Origin: Hoeflea sp. YIM 152468
Lineage (GTDB): Bacteria > Pseudomonadota > Alphaproteobacteria > Rhizobiales > Rhizobiaceae
Assembly: GCF_029210485.1 (NCBI RefSeq)
Contig: NZ_JARGET010000021.1
Coordinates: 1 to 64,000, forward strand
Reading direction: 5' to 3'
DNA length: 64,000 nt
Numbering within the stretch: the stretch's first letter is position 1; the number at the start of each line of letters is the position of its first letter. The notes beneath the pieces are model-generated. The model was not told the origin of the DNA and did not search any database. It saw only the letters and a list, made by a program, of their open reading frames with translations. The translations under genes and the position numbers were made by a program. This document shows positions 36,764-46,075 of this stretch, one piece after another.

Positions 36764-37759
36764 TCAGCGTCCCATCAGAGGTTTCGAGTAGCGGTTGGCG
36801 TGGGCGATGATCTCGTCTGCATCGGACTCGAAATCCACCATGACAAAGGGACCGGACCAGACCGGCTCTACTGTCTCACCGTTCATATGGGCGACGAAAG
36901 CATCGGCCACCGCCGCGCCGCTATCGTCAATCGAGCGAAGGGGTGAGGCGCTGAGCCAGCCTTCGTTCATGGCCGTGATCTCGTCCCCGGTGCCGCCAAA
37001 TCCAAGGGAGTAGATCTTGTCAGACAGGCCTTGTGATTTGAGCGCCTGGCCGATGCCCAGACCGACGCCGGTAGACACCCCATAGATCAGGTCGAGGTCG
37101 GGATGGGCGGCGACAAGGTTGCTGGTCGCCTCGAAGGCCTTGACCCGGTCAAAATCAGTATGCACGCCGATCACCACCTCGATGTCGGGGTTCTTCTCCA
37201 TCACGCTGAGGAACCCGTTCATCCGCTTGTCGCTGACGATGCCCGGCACGCCCTGAAGGACCGCCACCTTGCCTTTGCCGCCCAGACGTTCGGCAGACCA
37301 TTCACCAGCAAGACGCCCGCCTTCGAAATGGTCGAAGGCGATATATTGCATGGCCCGGGCGCTTTCGTCTTCGTGCGGTTCCAGGAAGTTGTAGACGACG
37401 ACCGGAATCCCCGCCTCTTTCAGTTTGCGAAGCCCGGTTACGGCCGATTCATATTCGGTCGCGCCAAGCATCACGTAATCAGCGCCCTTCTGAATGACGG
37501 ATTCCACCTGAGCCAACTGCCCGGCATGATCGGTGGCATCCTGCACCGCAAGCTGGGTGACCTCATACTTCACGCCGAGTTCATCCAGCCGGCCGCGCAT
37601 GGACCAGTAAATCCGCTCCCATGCGTCGGAAATATCGAAGGACGGCGACATATAGGCGATCTGGATCGGGGCGTCCTGGGCCCGGACCATTCCGGTTGAT
37701 GTCAGCGCCAGCGCGGCGGCGAGGGTCGTGCCAAGGATATGGCGTCTCGAAATCTTCAT
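36764..37759 (-). CDS. Sugar ABC transporter substrate-binding protein (RbsB type)
   Basis: A 331-residue periplasmic protein. The N-terminus (KISRRHILGTTLAAALAL) is a Tat-like or Sec signal ending VRAQ. Two lobes follow with the RbsB fold: QIAYMSPSFDISDAWERIYW, GADYVMLGATEYESA, and the ligand-side YNFLEPHEDE and DFDRVKAFEATSN. It should bind a sugar or polyol. It is the third gene of a minus-strand operon after the ATPase and permease, 55 bases behind the permease stop. Confidence 0.87.
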   Translation of the reverse strand: MKISRRHILGTTLAAALALTSTGMVRAQDAPIQIAYMSPSFDISDAWERIYWSMRGRLDELGVKYEVTQLAVQDATDHAGQLAQVESVIQKGADYVMLGATEYESAVTGLRKLKEAGIPVVVYNFLEPHEDESARAMQYIAFDHFEGGRLAGEWSAERLGGKGKVAVLQGVPGIVSDKRMNGFLSVMEKNPDIEVVIGVHTDFDRVKAFEATSNLVAAHPDLDLIYGVSTGVGLGIGQALKSQGLSDKIYSLGFGGTGDEITAMNEGWLSASPLRSIDDSGAAVADAFVAHMNGETVEPVWSGPFVMVDFESDADEIIAHANRYSKPLMGR

Positions 37760-37814
37760 TTTGGGTCTCCTCCCGTTTCAGTTGGTCTTGTCGTCGGTTT
37801 GGTCTTGTCGCGGG

Positions 37815-38849
37815 TTAGCCGGGTTTGCTCCGGTTTGCGGCCCGCCTGCCGCGCAACTGGTTGATCCAGTCGATTCGGTTCTCGCGGATGTTGTTGATGG
37901 TGACGGCAGCGATGACGATCACGCCGACAACCACCAGTTGCCAGAAGAATTCGACCCCTGCGATAACCAGCGCATTGTTCAGCATGGTCAGAAGCAAGGC
38001 CCCGATGAGCGTCCCGTAGAGCGAGCCGCGCCCGCCGAACAGACTGGTGCCGCCGATGATCGTTGCGGCGATGATGTGAATCTCCATCGCGGTGCCAAGT
38101 GTCGCCTGGGTGCCGTCTATTCGGGCCATCCAGATCAGTCCGCCAAGGGCCACAGCGATACCCATATAGGTATAGACCGCCACTTCGATCCGGGTGACCG
38201 GAATGCCCGCAAGGCGCGCCGCCTCGCGGTTGCCCCCTACGGCGCGGACATGGACGCCAAAGCGTGACAGGTTGAACAGCCAGTGGGTTACGAGAATGAA
38301 AATCGCGGCGATATAGATTGGAACGGGAACCCCCAGTATCGCTCCCTGCCCAAGCCACACCACTTCGGGCGGCAGGCCGAAATAAAGCTTTCCGGCAGAA
38401 TGCAGCAGCGCAACGCCACGGAAGGCCACCATGGTTCCAAGGGTTGCGATCAGCGCTGGAACCGCGAGAAACGTGATGATCGCCCCGTTTAGCGCCCCAA
38501 GCGTCATGGCAAGAAGGAACATGATGATCAGGGCCGGTACGTAGTGCACACCGCTTTCGATCAATCCAAACGCGACACAGGTGACCAGCGCCATGAGCGA
38601 TCCGACCGACAGGTCGATGCCGCCCTTGGTGATCACAAGGGTCATGCCCATGGCCACGATCACATAGGTCGAGGTCTGGGTCAGCACGTTCAGAAGATTC
38701 CCGTAGCTGGCAAATCGTGGATTGATCAGGCTGAACATCACGATCAAGGCCAGAAATGCCAGGGTCAGGCCGAGACTGTCAAAGCGGAACTTCTTGTCCG
38801 ACTGGCCGATGGATTTGTCCGGCGCGCCGGTTTTGACGGTAGAAATCAT
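37815..38849 (-). CDS. Sugar ABC transporter permease (RbsC type)
   Basis: A 344-residue permease with about ten helices. GMTLVITKGGIDLSVGSLMAL near residue 72 and AVGGNREAARLAGIPVTRI near 215 are RbsC-family signatures. The first 25 residues are polar. It starts 13 bases after the ATPase gene. Partner proteins are encoded on either side. Confidence 0.9.
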   Translation of the reverse strand: MISTVKTGAPDKSIGQSDKKFRFDSLGLTLAFLALIVMFSLINPRFASYGNLLNVLTQTSTYVIVAMGMTLVITKGGIDLSVGSLMALVTCVAFGLIESGVHYVPALIIMFLLAMTLGALNGAIITFLAVPALIATLGTMVAFRGVALLHSAGKLYFGLPPEVVWLGQGAILGVPVPIYIAAIFILVTHWLFNLSRFGVHVRAVGGNREAARLAGIPVTRIEVAVYTYMGIAVALGGLIWMARIDGTQATLGTAMEIHIIAATIIGGTSLFGGRGSLYGTLIGALLLTMLNNALVIAGVEFFWQLVVVGVIVIAAVTINNIRENRIDWINQLRGRRAANRSKPG

Positions 38850-38862
38850 AATTTGCTCCTCC

Positions 38863-39636
38863 TCACGCCTGACCGATGGTGATCATCGAGACGATGTCTT
38901 CGCGGGTCACATCCGAGGTTTTCACCACACCGATCATTGCGCCATTCTTCATGACGGCAATCCGGTCAGCGATCGAAAACACATGCTCCAGATTGTGGCT
39001 GATGATCAGGGTGGTGATGCCTTGCTCCCGCAACCTTTCAACCAGGGCCAGAACCTTGCTTCCTTCATCCACGCCAAGGGCGGCCATGGGTTCATCCATG
39101 ATGAGAAGCTGGGGTTCAGCCAGAAGCAGGCGGCTGATGGCGATGGTCTGGCGTTGCCCGCCGGACAGACGGCGCACCGGTTCATTCAACGTTGGCAGCC
39201 CGATCGAGAAGTTCTGCAGCAGGTCATGGGTGCGTTGGCGCATCGTGGCCTTGTCGAGAACCGTGATCGCCCCCAACACCTTGCGGGTCAGTTCGCGCCC
39301 GAGAAACACGTTCTGCGGCACGTCCAGCTCATCGACCAGACCGAGGCTTTGGTGCACCGTCTCGATCCCGACATCCTGGGCATCGGTCGGCTTGTGAAAG
39401 CTTACCGAAGAGCCATCAAATACGATGTCGCCGCCATCGGGGACGATCGCCCCTGACAGCGTCTTGATCAGGGTCGACTTGCCAGCGCCATTGTCCCCCA
39501 CAAGCGCAATGATCTCACCGCGCACGATATCCAGATCGACATCCCTGAGGGCCCGCAGACCCCCGTAATACTTGTTCAGTCCGCGCGCGCTGAGCAAGGC
39601 CGCGTCAGACGCTTCGCGCGTCAAGTTCTGTTCCAA
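38863..39636 (-). CDS. Sugar ABC transporter ATPase, half-size
   Basis: A 257-residue ATPase with a single nucleotide-binding domain: Walker A GDNGAGKST, signature LSGGQRQT, Walker B LLIMDEPMAAL. Ribose-type systems often have a fused double ATPase of about 500 residues; the half-size form is common in rhizobial fructose/xylose-type systems. The start is TTG at 39636: GGGAGG lies 7 bases upstream and no ATG is placed as well. It is the first gene of the operon, divergent from the AraC regulator. Confidence 0.87.
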   Translation of the reverse strand: MEQNLTREASDAALLSARGLNKYYGGLRALRDVDLDIVRGEIIALVGDNGAGKSTLIKTLSGAIVPDGGDIVFDGSSVSFHKPTDAQDVGIETVHQSLGLVDELDVPQNVFLGRELTRKVLGAITVLDKATMRQRTHDLLQNFSIGLPTLNEPVRRLSGGQRQTIAISRLLLAEPQLLIMDEPMAALGVDEGSKVLALVERLREQGITTLIISHNLEHVFSIADRIAVMKNGAMIGVVKTSDVTREDIVSMITIGQA

Positions 39637-39818
39637 AATGTGTCCTCCCACTTCGATCCTGAAAGATCGGTCGATACTTTCCTGCCTGGCACCACTGTTT
39701 GAACACGCGTCGCGCGGCCCGGGTTTGTGTTGCGCCCATCTCGGGTCCAAGACCGGGCAAGCAACATTATGAGTAATGTAGGAACCAAAAAGCCGGGCTG
39801 CGCCGTGAAAATCCTCTA

Positions 39819-39838
39819 TCTTGCAAACTTTCTTGCAA
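39819..39838. promoter_or_regulatory. Operator copy 1 of the AraC-family regulator
   Basis: Two direct TCTTGCAA half-sites start at 39819 and 39831, 12 bases apart. The contained 15-mer GCAAACTTTCTTGCA (39823-39837) recurs exactly, in inverted orientation, at 40852-40866. This copy lies between the divergent sugar-ABC operon and the AraC gene. A sequence of 15 bases shared by both control regions is unlikely to be chance. Confidence 0.6.
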
Positions 39839-39923
39839 TTCCGGCTGGAATGGGCCTAATTCCCGCCAACGCGTTACGTCGGGCGGATTGTCGGAACTCC
39901 GTTGCGATAGCAGGGAGGCTCTA

Positions 39924-40826
39924 ATGGCAACGCTCAGTCCGGACTTTGAGGTCATCGTCCATCCGCCGACGGAATCCTTCCGCTGGAACGTGCATGGCTA
40001 TCCGCACCATCTGGCAAAATGGCATTACCATCCCGAATACGAATTGCACCTGACCCAGGACACCTGCGGGCGGATGATGATCGGCGACTATGTCGGCCCG
40101 TTCAGCCCCGGCTGCCTGATCCTGACCGGCCCCAACCTGCCGCACAACTGGGTCAGCGATGTCGCCCCGGATTATCGCAGTCCGGACCGCGACATGCTGA
40201 TTCAGTTTTCATCCGAGTTCGCGGAGCGGATGTGCGATTGCTTTGCTGAACTCCATGCCGTGAAGGTCCTGCTGGATGACTCGGTCTACGGGGTGGAATT
40301 CAGCGGGACGGCCCAGGCAGAAGGCGCCCGGTTGCTGCAAGAGATCGGCGATGTGTCCGGCGTAAAGCGCATGATGTTGTTTCTGGAGTTGATGGATGTG
40401 CTGTCCCGCTCGCCATCGGAGCGCAGGATTCTGTCGCACTCTGCCCCGGCCCTGAACGTGCATACGGTCAGATCGAAAAAGTTGCAGGTGGCGATCACGC
40501 ATATTTATGAGAACTATACGCAAGGGGTCAGACTTGATGAAGTCGCCCGCCTCGTGCACATGGAGCCCAGCACGTTCTCACGCTTTTTCAAGAAGCAGAC
40601 GGGCCACACATTTTCTAAATTCATCAACAAGTTGAGAGTGCATCACGCCTGCAATCTGCTGGTCAACACCGACATTTCGATGACCGAGATCTGCTATGAT
40701 GCAGGCTTCAACAACACGGCCAATTTCAACCGGCAGTTCAACACGATCTATCGGGAAACGCCTTCAAGCTACCGGAAAAGTGCCCGGTCGATCGCCAGGG
40801 CGGATCGCGATAAGAAGAAGACCTGA
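39924..40826 (+). CDS. AraC-family transcriptional regulator
   Basis: A 300-residue regulator. The N-terminal half (about 1-150) is a cupin-like sensor domain with HHLAKWHYHPEYELHL and FSPGCLILTGPNLPHNW. The C-terminal 100 residues hold two helix-turn-helix units: VRLDEVARLVHMEPSTFSRF and MTEICYDAGFNNTANFNRQF. AGGGAGG precedes ATG 39924. It should activate the divergent sugar transporter and the dehydrogenase genes that follow, in response to a sugar or polyol. Confidence 0.88.
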   Translation: MATLSPDFEVIVHPPTESFRWNVHGYPHHLAKWHYHPEYELHLTQDTCGRMMIGDYVGPFSPGCLILTGPNLPHNWVSDVAPDYRSPDRDMLIQFSSEFAERMCDCFAELHAVKVLLDDSVYGVEFSGTAQAEGARLLQEIGDVSGVKRMMLFLELMDVLSRSPSERRILSHSAPALNVHTVRSKKLQVAITHIYENYTQGVRLDEVARLVHMEPSTFSRFFKKQTGHTFSKFINKLRVHHACNLLVNTDISMTEICYDAGFNNTANFNRQFNTIYRETPSSYRKSARSIARADRDKKKT

Positions 40827-40851
40827 TCCCAAGCCGCCCGGACCGGCAGCG

Positions 40852-40866
40852 TGCAAGAAAGTTTGC
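40852..40866. promoter_or_regulatory. Operator copy 2 of the AraC-family regulator
   Basis: TGCAAGAAAGTTTGC is the exact reverse complement of 39823-39837. It lies 78-92 bases before the dehydrogenase start at 40944, the position of an activator site. It links the transporter, regulator and enzyme genes into one regulon. Confidence 0.6.
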
Positions 40867-40943
40867 GACTATTCCTTGTTTGACGTAGCCTGAAGCTCAA
40901 TCCCTGCCATATCCTTCATGTCCAAGGCATGGAAGGAATGAAG

Positions 40944-42023
40944 ATGTCGAAGACGGCGGCGCCTGATGGGCACAAACGCGGACAGGCAGAAGGTCGGGCT
41001 CTCGTTCTCGAAGAAAAAGGCAGGCTCTCTCTGAGGGAGTTGGTGGTCAACGAAACCCTTGGGCCGAATGATGTGCGTGTGGCGATCCACACGGTCGGGA
41101 TCTGCGGATCGGACGTTCACTACTATACCCACGGTGCGATCGGCCCGTTTGTGGTGCGCGAGCCCATGATCCTTGGGCATGAGGCATCCGGCGTGGTGAC
41201 CGAGGTCGGCAAGGATGTCACCGGTTTGACCGTCGGCGACCGGGTTTGCATGGAACCGGGCATCCCGAACCCCACGGGGCGGGCGACCCGGCAGGGAATT
41301 TACAATCTCGACCCCGACGTGCGGTTCTGGGCGACGCCGCCGGTGCATGGTGTGTTGCGCTCAAGCGTGGTGCATCCGGCGGATTTCACCTTCAAGCTGC
41401 CCGACAACGTGTCCTTTGCCGCGGCTGCCATGGTCGAACCTCTGGCGGTTGGTGTTCATGCCGCCACCAAGGCGCGCGCCCATCCCGGCCATGTGGCGGT
41501 GGTGATCGGCGCGGGGCCGATCGGTCTTGTCACGGTTCTGGCTGCACTGGCGGCGGGCTGTGCCCATGTGATTGTCAGTGACGTGGATGACACCAAACTG
41601 ACGATTGCAGCCGGTCTTGGAGCCGTGTCCACGGTCAATGTCACCAAAGCCTCGCTTGATGATGCGGTGTTGGCCGCGACTGACGGTTGGGGTGCGGATG
41701 TGATCTATGAGTGTTCGGGCAATGACCACGCGGCTGCAGGAGTGTTTTCAGCGCTCTGCCCCGGCGGCGTCGTGGTTTATGTCGGCATGCCTCTGGCCCC
41801 CATCGCCTATGACGTGGCCGCGGCCCAGATCAAGGAAGCCCGGGTTGAGCACGTGTTCCGTTACGCCCATGTTTTCCCCCGCTGTGTGGCGATGCTGGCC
41901 TCGGGTGCCATCGATCTTGCGCCGCTGATCACCCGCACCTTCGAGTTCGAAGACAGTGTCGCGGCCTTCGAACTGGCCAGCCAAAGCCCGCCGGGACAGG
42001 TCAAGATGCAGATCGTCCTGTGA
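40944..42023 (+). CDS. Zinc-dependent polyol dehydrogenase (xylitol/sorbitol type)
   Basis: A 359-residue medium-chain dehydrogenase. The catalytic zinc ligands are the cysteine of [10 protein letters not shown] and the histidine-glutamate of LGHEASG; the cofactor motif is GAGPIGLV near residue 188 with SDVDD for NAD. The structural zinc loop with four cysteines, normal in sorbitol dehydrogenase, is absent: the region reads [20 protein letters not shown]. It should oxidise a polyol such as xylitol to a ketose. Of three close ATGs (40929, 40938, 40944) the last has AAGGA best placed. Confidence 0.85.
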   Translation: MSKTAAPDGHKRGQAEGRALVLEEKGRLSLRELVVNETLGPNDVRVAIHTVGICGSDVHYYTHGAIGPFVVREPMILGHEASGVVTEVGKDVTGLTVGDRVCMEPGIPNPTGRATRQGIYNLDPDVRFWATPPVHGVLRSSVVHPADFTFKLPDNVSFAAAAMVEPLAVGVHAATKARAHPGHVAVVIGAGPIGLVTVLAALAAGCAHVIVSDVDDTKLTIAAGLGAVSTVNVTKASLDDAVLAATDGWGADVIYECSGNDHAAAGVFSALCPGGVVVYVGMPLAPIAYDVAAAQIKEARVEHVFRYAHVFPRCVAMLASGAIDLAPLITRTFEFEDSVAAFELASQSPPGQVKMQIVL

Positions 42024-42049
42024 CCATGATGCCGCAAGGGAGTGACGAG

Positions 42050-42775
42050 ATGAAATTCAAGGACAAGACAGTGCTGATCACCGGTGCCGGCAAAGGCATC
42101 GGGCGTGACACCGCGAAACTTCTCGCCGGACAAGGGGCGCAGATCATAGCTCTGTCGCGCACAGCATCCGATCTGGACAGTCTGGCTGATGAAATCGGCA
42201 GCACTTCGATTGTGGTCGATCTTGCCGATGCCGACGCGGCCCGTGCCGCAGCACTACAGGCGATGCCCGCAGATTATCTGGTGAATTGCGCCGGCATCAA
42301 CGTCTTGCAATCCTTTGTAGATGTCACGGTCGAGGCCTTCGATCTGGTTCACGCGGTCAACACCCGGTCTGCGATGATCGTCGCACAGGAGTTTGCGCGT
42401 GAGCGCATCGCGGCAGGCGGCGGCGGGGCCATCGTCAATGTGTCAAGCATCTCGTCGCTCGTTGGCTTCGACGATCACGCCTCCTATTGCGCGTCGAAAG
42501 GCGCCATGGATGGGATGAGCCGGGTGATGGCCAATGAACTCGGCCGCCATGGCATCCGGGTGAACTGCGTCAATCCGATCGTCACCATGACCGAATTGGC
42601 CGCCCGCGCCTGGAGCGACCCGGCGAAATCCGGACCGGTGCTCGCAAGAATGCCGATCGGACGGTTTGCTGAAACCGGCGATGTCGCAAGTGTCATTGCC
42701 TTCCTTCTCAGCGATGAAGCCGCAATGCTCAGCGGGCTTGCGGTGCCGATAGACGGCGGATTTCTTGTGCGCTAG
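42050..42775 (+). CDS. Short-chain dehydrogenase, L-xylulose reductase-like
   Basis: A 241-residue SDR. TGAGKGIG at residues 10-17, LSRTASDLDSL after the second strand (arginine favours NADP), NCAGIN near 82, SSISS near 132 and YCASK near 147 make a complete active site. The compact length and VNTRSAMIVAQ are like L-xylulose/dicarbonyl reductases. It would work with the polyol dehydrogenase in pentitol or uronate breakdown. AAGGGAG precedes ATG 42050; a longer frame starting at 42020 overlaps the previous gene. Confidence 0.82.
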   Translation: MKFKDKTVLITGAGKGIGRDTAKLLAGQGAQIIALSRTASDLDSLADEIGSTSIVVDLADADAARAAALQAMPADYLVNCAGINVLQSFVDVTVEAFDLVHAVNTRSAMIVAQEFARERIAAGGGGAIVNVSSISSLVGFDDHASYCASKGAMDGMSRVMANELGRHGIRVNCVNPIVTMTELAARAWSDPAKSGPVLARMPIGRFAETGDVASVIAFLLSDEAAMLSGLAVPIDGGFLVR

Positions 42776-43101
42776 GCGCAAATCCTGTGATCGATGACGC
42801 AAACCTGATGGGGCGTAGGAAGCCGTAGCTGATCCATCTTTTTTCGGTGAAGACGAGATTGATGATGGCACAGGCACAGCTCGATGATCTTCGAATGCGG
42901 ATCTTGAAAGTGCGCGATGCTGTCGAGCGCATCGGTGCAAAGCTCATGGTCCTGCCGCCCTGCAGCTCAAGCAAACGCCAGCCCCTTCTTGGAAGTCAAA
43001 GCTGCGGTAATTGGATGGATCTGAAGGTGTTGCGGCGTCATTCTGCCGCCTCCTAGAGCCTGCTGTTTTCCTCAAGTACCTTTCGCGCGACGCGGAAACA
43101 C
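42776..43101. other. Unassigned stretch, probable gene graveyard
   Basis: No gene is recognised in these 326 bases. Short frames exist on both strands (a plus-strand one around 42868-43056 with QLDDLRMRILKVRDAVERIG has protein-like composition) but none resembles a known family. The gene fragments that follow suggest the whole stretch is debris from rearrangement. Confidence 0.4.
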
Positions 43102-43230
43102 TCAAGCGCTTGCGGGACGCCGCAATAGATGCCGATCGAGATCACGGGTGAACACGCCGCCGACAAGGCCGTAATCGGTGGAATTGGCGATGGCGATGGC
43201 CTCATCATCGCCTGCAAACTTGACCCGGTC
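43102..43230 (-). pseudogene. Fragment of an aldehyde dehydrogenase
   Basis: The frame reads FAGDDEAIAIANSTDYGLVG and GVFTRDLDRHL, the conserved segment about 70 residues before the C-terminus of aldehyde dehydrogenases, then a TGA at 43102-43104. In the next frame ALECFRVARKVLEE resembles the following helix, so there is also a frameshift. Both the catalytic domain and the C-terminus are absent. Confidence 0.7.
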
Positions 43231-43407
43231 AGCAACTATCGGGATGTGTTCAAGGCGGATGCTGCCAGGAATGCGGCTTTCAACAAGAGCTTGCGCGCAG
43301 CGGGCCTGCTCAAATCAGCCGGCAAGCTTTACCCCTCGCTTGCGATCGATCAGGATCTCGAATGGACCGATCTGGCCATCCGCCAGGCCGCCGCAGATAT
43401 CCGGTAG
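43222..43407 (+). pseudogene. C-terminal fragment of a class III aminotransferase
   Basis: The 61 residues DPVSNYRDVFKADAARNAAF onward, with GLLKSAGKLYPSLAIDQDLE, match the C-terminal end of glutamate-1-semialdehyde-type (class III) aminotransferases. The upstream part of the same frame is antisense to the aldehyde dehydrogenase fragment, so the two pieces were joined by a rearrangement near 43225. The cofactor lysine region is missing. Confidence 0.6.
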
Positions 43408-43485
43408 GTTACCGTTTCTCATGAGCCAGCCACCCAATCACAGGGCTATCGGGCATCTTGAGATCGGGATGGGTTACCGGCTTTG

Positions 43486-44763
43486 TCAGAAGCGGGCGGA
43501 GAGGCCGTGCACCAGCTTGGCTCCCATTTCGTAGTAGCGCGCCTTTGCCAGGCTGTGACGTTCGGAATAGGTCTCGATTGCGGGCAGCGGCAAGTCTGCG
43601 CGCTGATCCTGCAGCAGAGCTCGAGCAATTGCACGCCCGAACACGGTGCCGGGAGCGATGCCGCGCCCCGAGTAACCAAACACGGCATATGCACCCGGTC
43701 CGAAATGAACGATCTTGGGGATGTGGTCGCTGGTCATCGCGATCCGACCGCTCCAGCCATGCTCGAATCGGAGGTCCGGGAGGTGCGGATAGAGCTTGCG
43801 GAGTTTGCGCCTGGCCCAGGCGCGGTGGAATGAGCTGCCGCGTTGTTCCAAGCTGCCGACCCCGCCGATGATCAGCCGGCCGGCCCGGTCAATCCGGATC
43901 GACGACATCACCATGGCCGTATCCCAGCAGCCTTCGCCGCGAGAAAGAATATTGGCGCGGTCCGCCGGTGCAAGCGGTGCGGTGGCGAACTGACAATAGT
44001 TCATGGTGGTGAAGCCGGGCGTGAAAGGTGCGGTGATGCCGAGATGGTAGGCATTGGTGGCGACCAGCAGGTTCCGGGCGCGGACCGTGTGGCCGTTGCA
44101 CGCCGCAAGCCATCGATCCGTCTCATGCCGCAATGCGGTCACGGTCGAATGCTCGCTGATCGTTGCGCCCTGCGCCTGCGCGGCGCGGGCCAGGCCGCGG
44201 CAGTAGGCGAGCGGCTGAATGGTACCTGCGCGCGGATCGAACAGGGCGCCGAAAAATGCGTTGGTCCCGGTCCGGCGCGCGGTTTCCTCAGCTTCGAGAA
44301 GGCTGAGCGGTGCTTCGTGACGCTTGCCCTGCCGGCATCTGTCTTCGAGGTCGGCAAAACCGCTTGCCGAATGGGCCAGATGCAGCGTGCCGCACCTTGT
44401 GGCCTCGCAGTCGATCCCCTCACGCTCGATCAGCGCGAAGACATCGCCGGGGCCGTTGCCCAGAACATCGATCAGCCGGTGAGCGGCGGTCTCGCCCAGA
44501 TGCTCGATGATGGCGTCGGGCGGCAGCCAGAGACCGGCATTGACGAGACCGACATTGCGCCCGGAGCCTCCGTAGCCGATCGTCTCGGCTTCCAGAAGGC
44601 ACACGGAAGCCCCGTTTCGTGCCGCCTCGAGAGCAGCCGAGGTGCCGGTAAAGCCCCCGCCGATGATGACAAGATCCACATCCATGTTCCGCGAAAGCGG
44701 CGGTGTATCGATCTGCTCGCAGGAACTGGTACGCCAGAGAACTGAAAAGGGAGCGGCACTCAT
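43486..44763 (-). CDS. amaA: FAD-dependent oxidase, AmaA (L-pipecolate oxidase) type
   Basis: A 425-residue DadA/glycine-oxidase-fold flavoprotein. The FAD motif VDLVIIGGGFTGTSAALEAA is at about residues 28-47, GYGGSGRNVGLVNAG near 62 is typical of amine oxidases in this group, and YSGRGIAPGTVFGRAIA near 375 is the C-terminal FAD contact. AmaA of Pseudomonas, of the same size, oxidises L-pipecolate to piperideine-6-carboxylate. The substrate is inferred from the operon, which encodes the following steps. It is the last gene; ATG 44763 has AAAGG upstream. Confidence 0.72.
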   Translation of the reverse strand: MSAAPFSVLWRTSSCEQIDTPPLSRNMDVDLVIIGGGFTGTSAALEAARNGASVCLLEAETIGYGGSGRNVGLVNAGLWLPPDAIIEHLGETAAHRLIDVLGNGPGDVFALIEREGIDCEATRCGTLHLAHSASGFADLEDRCRQGKRHEAPLSLLEAEETARRTGTNAFFGALFDPRAGTIQPLAYCRGLARAAQAQGATISEHSTVTALRHETDRWLAACNGHTVRARNLLVATNAYHLGITAPFTPGFTTMNYCQFATAPLAPADRANILSRGEGCWDTAMVMSSIRIDRAGRLIIGGVGSLEQRGSSFHRAWARRKLRKLYPHLPDLRFEHGWSGRIAMTSDHIPKIVHFGPGAYAVFGYSGRGIAPGTVFGRAIARALLQDQRADLPLPAIETYSERHSLAKARYYEMGAKLVHGLSARF

Positions 44764-44835
44764 CTGCGGGGCCTTTCGGCGTTCGGGGTTTCGGGATCTG
44801 TCCAATTCATCGTCAGTGGGTCCATCCGCATCGGC

Positions 44836-46068
44836 TCAGGTCAGCTTGCTGCAACACTCTGCAATGCGACGCAGCGCCTCTTCCAGTTCACTGCGCGCTG
44901 TCGCATAGGAAATCCGGAAATAGGGTGACAGGCCGAAGGCAGAGCCGGGCACCACCGCGACATGGGCTGTTTCCAGCAAGTGGTCGGTGAAATCGCTGTC
45001 CTTGAGAAGCAGCGTTCCGTCGGGCGTCGTCTTGCCGATCAGTCCCTTGCAATCGGCAAAGGTATAAAAGGCGCCTTCCGGTGTCCGGCAGGAGATGCCT
45101 TCGATCCGGTTAAGCGCCGCGACCACGAGATCGCGCCGCTCCTCGAAGCTTTTCCGCCGGACTTCCAATCCATCCTGTGGCCCGGACAGGGCTTCGAGGG
45201 CCGCTGCCTGGCTGATCGAGGATGGACAGGAGGTCGCCTGGCTCTGGATTACGGCCATCGCCTTGATCAGCGACTTGGGACCACCGGCATAGCCAATGCG
45301 CCAGCCGGTCATGGCATAGGCCTTCGACACGCCGTTGACCGTCAGAATGCGGGGCTTGAGCCGGGGCTCCATCGCCGCGGGGGTGACAAAACGGAAGCCA
45401 TCATAGACGATGTGTTCATACATGTCGTCAACCATCAACCAGACGTGCGGATGAGCCAGCAGCACGTCGAGAAGCGGACGATAGTCCTCCGCGCGGTAGG
45501 CCGCCCCTGTCGGGTTCGACGGTGAGTTGAGCAGAAGCCACCGGGTTTTCGCTGTGATCGCCGCCTCCAGTTGCTGCGGTTTGAGCAGAAAACCGTCGCT
45601 GCCATCGCACTCGACAAGCACGGGAATTCCGCCGCAGATCTCGACGATGTCTGAATAGGAGGTCCAGTAGGGAGTCGGAATGATGACCTCGTCGCCGGGG
45701 TTGAGGCTCGCCATGAAGGCGTTGAACAGAATCTGCTTCGCACCCGTCGCCACGGTAATCTCGTCGATTGCATAGGTGACGCCGTTCTGGTTGCCGAACT
45801 TGTCCGCAATAGCCTGCTTGAGCGCCGCCGTCCCGTCAAGCGGCGTGTATTTCGTCTCGCCGCGGTCGATCGCCGCTTTTGCGGCGATCTTGATATTGTC
45901 GGGTGTGTCGAAGTCGGGTTCGCCCGCCCCCAACACGATGACCGGCGCGCCGTCACGCTTCATCGCGGCGGCGCGACTGCCGATCTGCACGATTTTGGAC
46001 ACCCCGATCCTGGCAATGCGGGATGCCGCATTGAAACGCTGCTGGTCCATATCACTCGAAGGTGTCAT
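44836..46068 (-). CDS. Class I aminotransferase, probably 2-aminoadipate
   Basis: A 410-residue PLP enzyme of the aspartate aminotransferase Ib type. NSPSNPTGAAY near residue 180 contacts the cofactor, VDDMYEHIVYDG carries the aspartate and tyrosine, and the PLP lysine is in NGVSKAYAMTGWRIGY near 240. R-I-S-Y near the C-terminus binds the substrate carboxylate. In this operon the missing step is conversion of L-2-aminoadipate to 2-oxoadipate, so that is the likely reaction. Starts at 46068 or 46050 are possible. It lies 7 bases after the aldehyde dehydrogenase. Confidence 0.8.
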   Translation of the reverse strand: MTPSSDMDQQRFNAASRIARIGVSKIVQIGSRAAAMKRDGAPVIVLGAGEPDFDTPDNIKIAAKAAIDRGETKYTPLDGTAALKQAIADKFGNQNGVTYAIDEITVATGAKQILFNAFMASLNPGDEVIIPTPYWTSYSDIVEICGGIPVLVECDGSDGFLLKPQQLEAAITAKTRWLLLNSPSNPTGAAYRAEDYRPLLDVLLAHPHVWLMVDDMYEHIVYDGFRFVTPAAMEPRLKPRILTVNGVSKAYAMTGWRIGYAGGPKSLIKAMAVIQSQATSCPSSISQAAALEALSGPQDGLEVRRKSFEERRDLVVAALNRIEGISCRTPEGAFYTFADCKGLIGKTTPDGTLLLKDSDFTDHLLETAHVAVVPGSAFGLSPYFRISYATARSELEEALRRIAECCSKLT

Positions 46069-46075
46069 GGCTGGG

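Noticed and set aside
42847-43056. Plus-strand frame of 69 codons after the SDR gene
   Set aside because: Some protein-like composition but no family match, no good start and it lies in a stretch of gene fragments.
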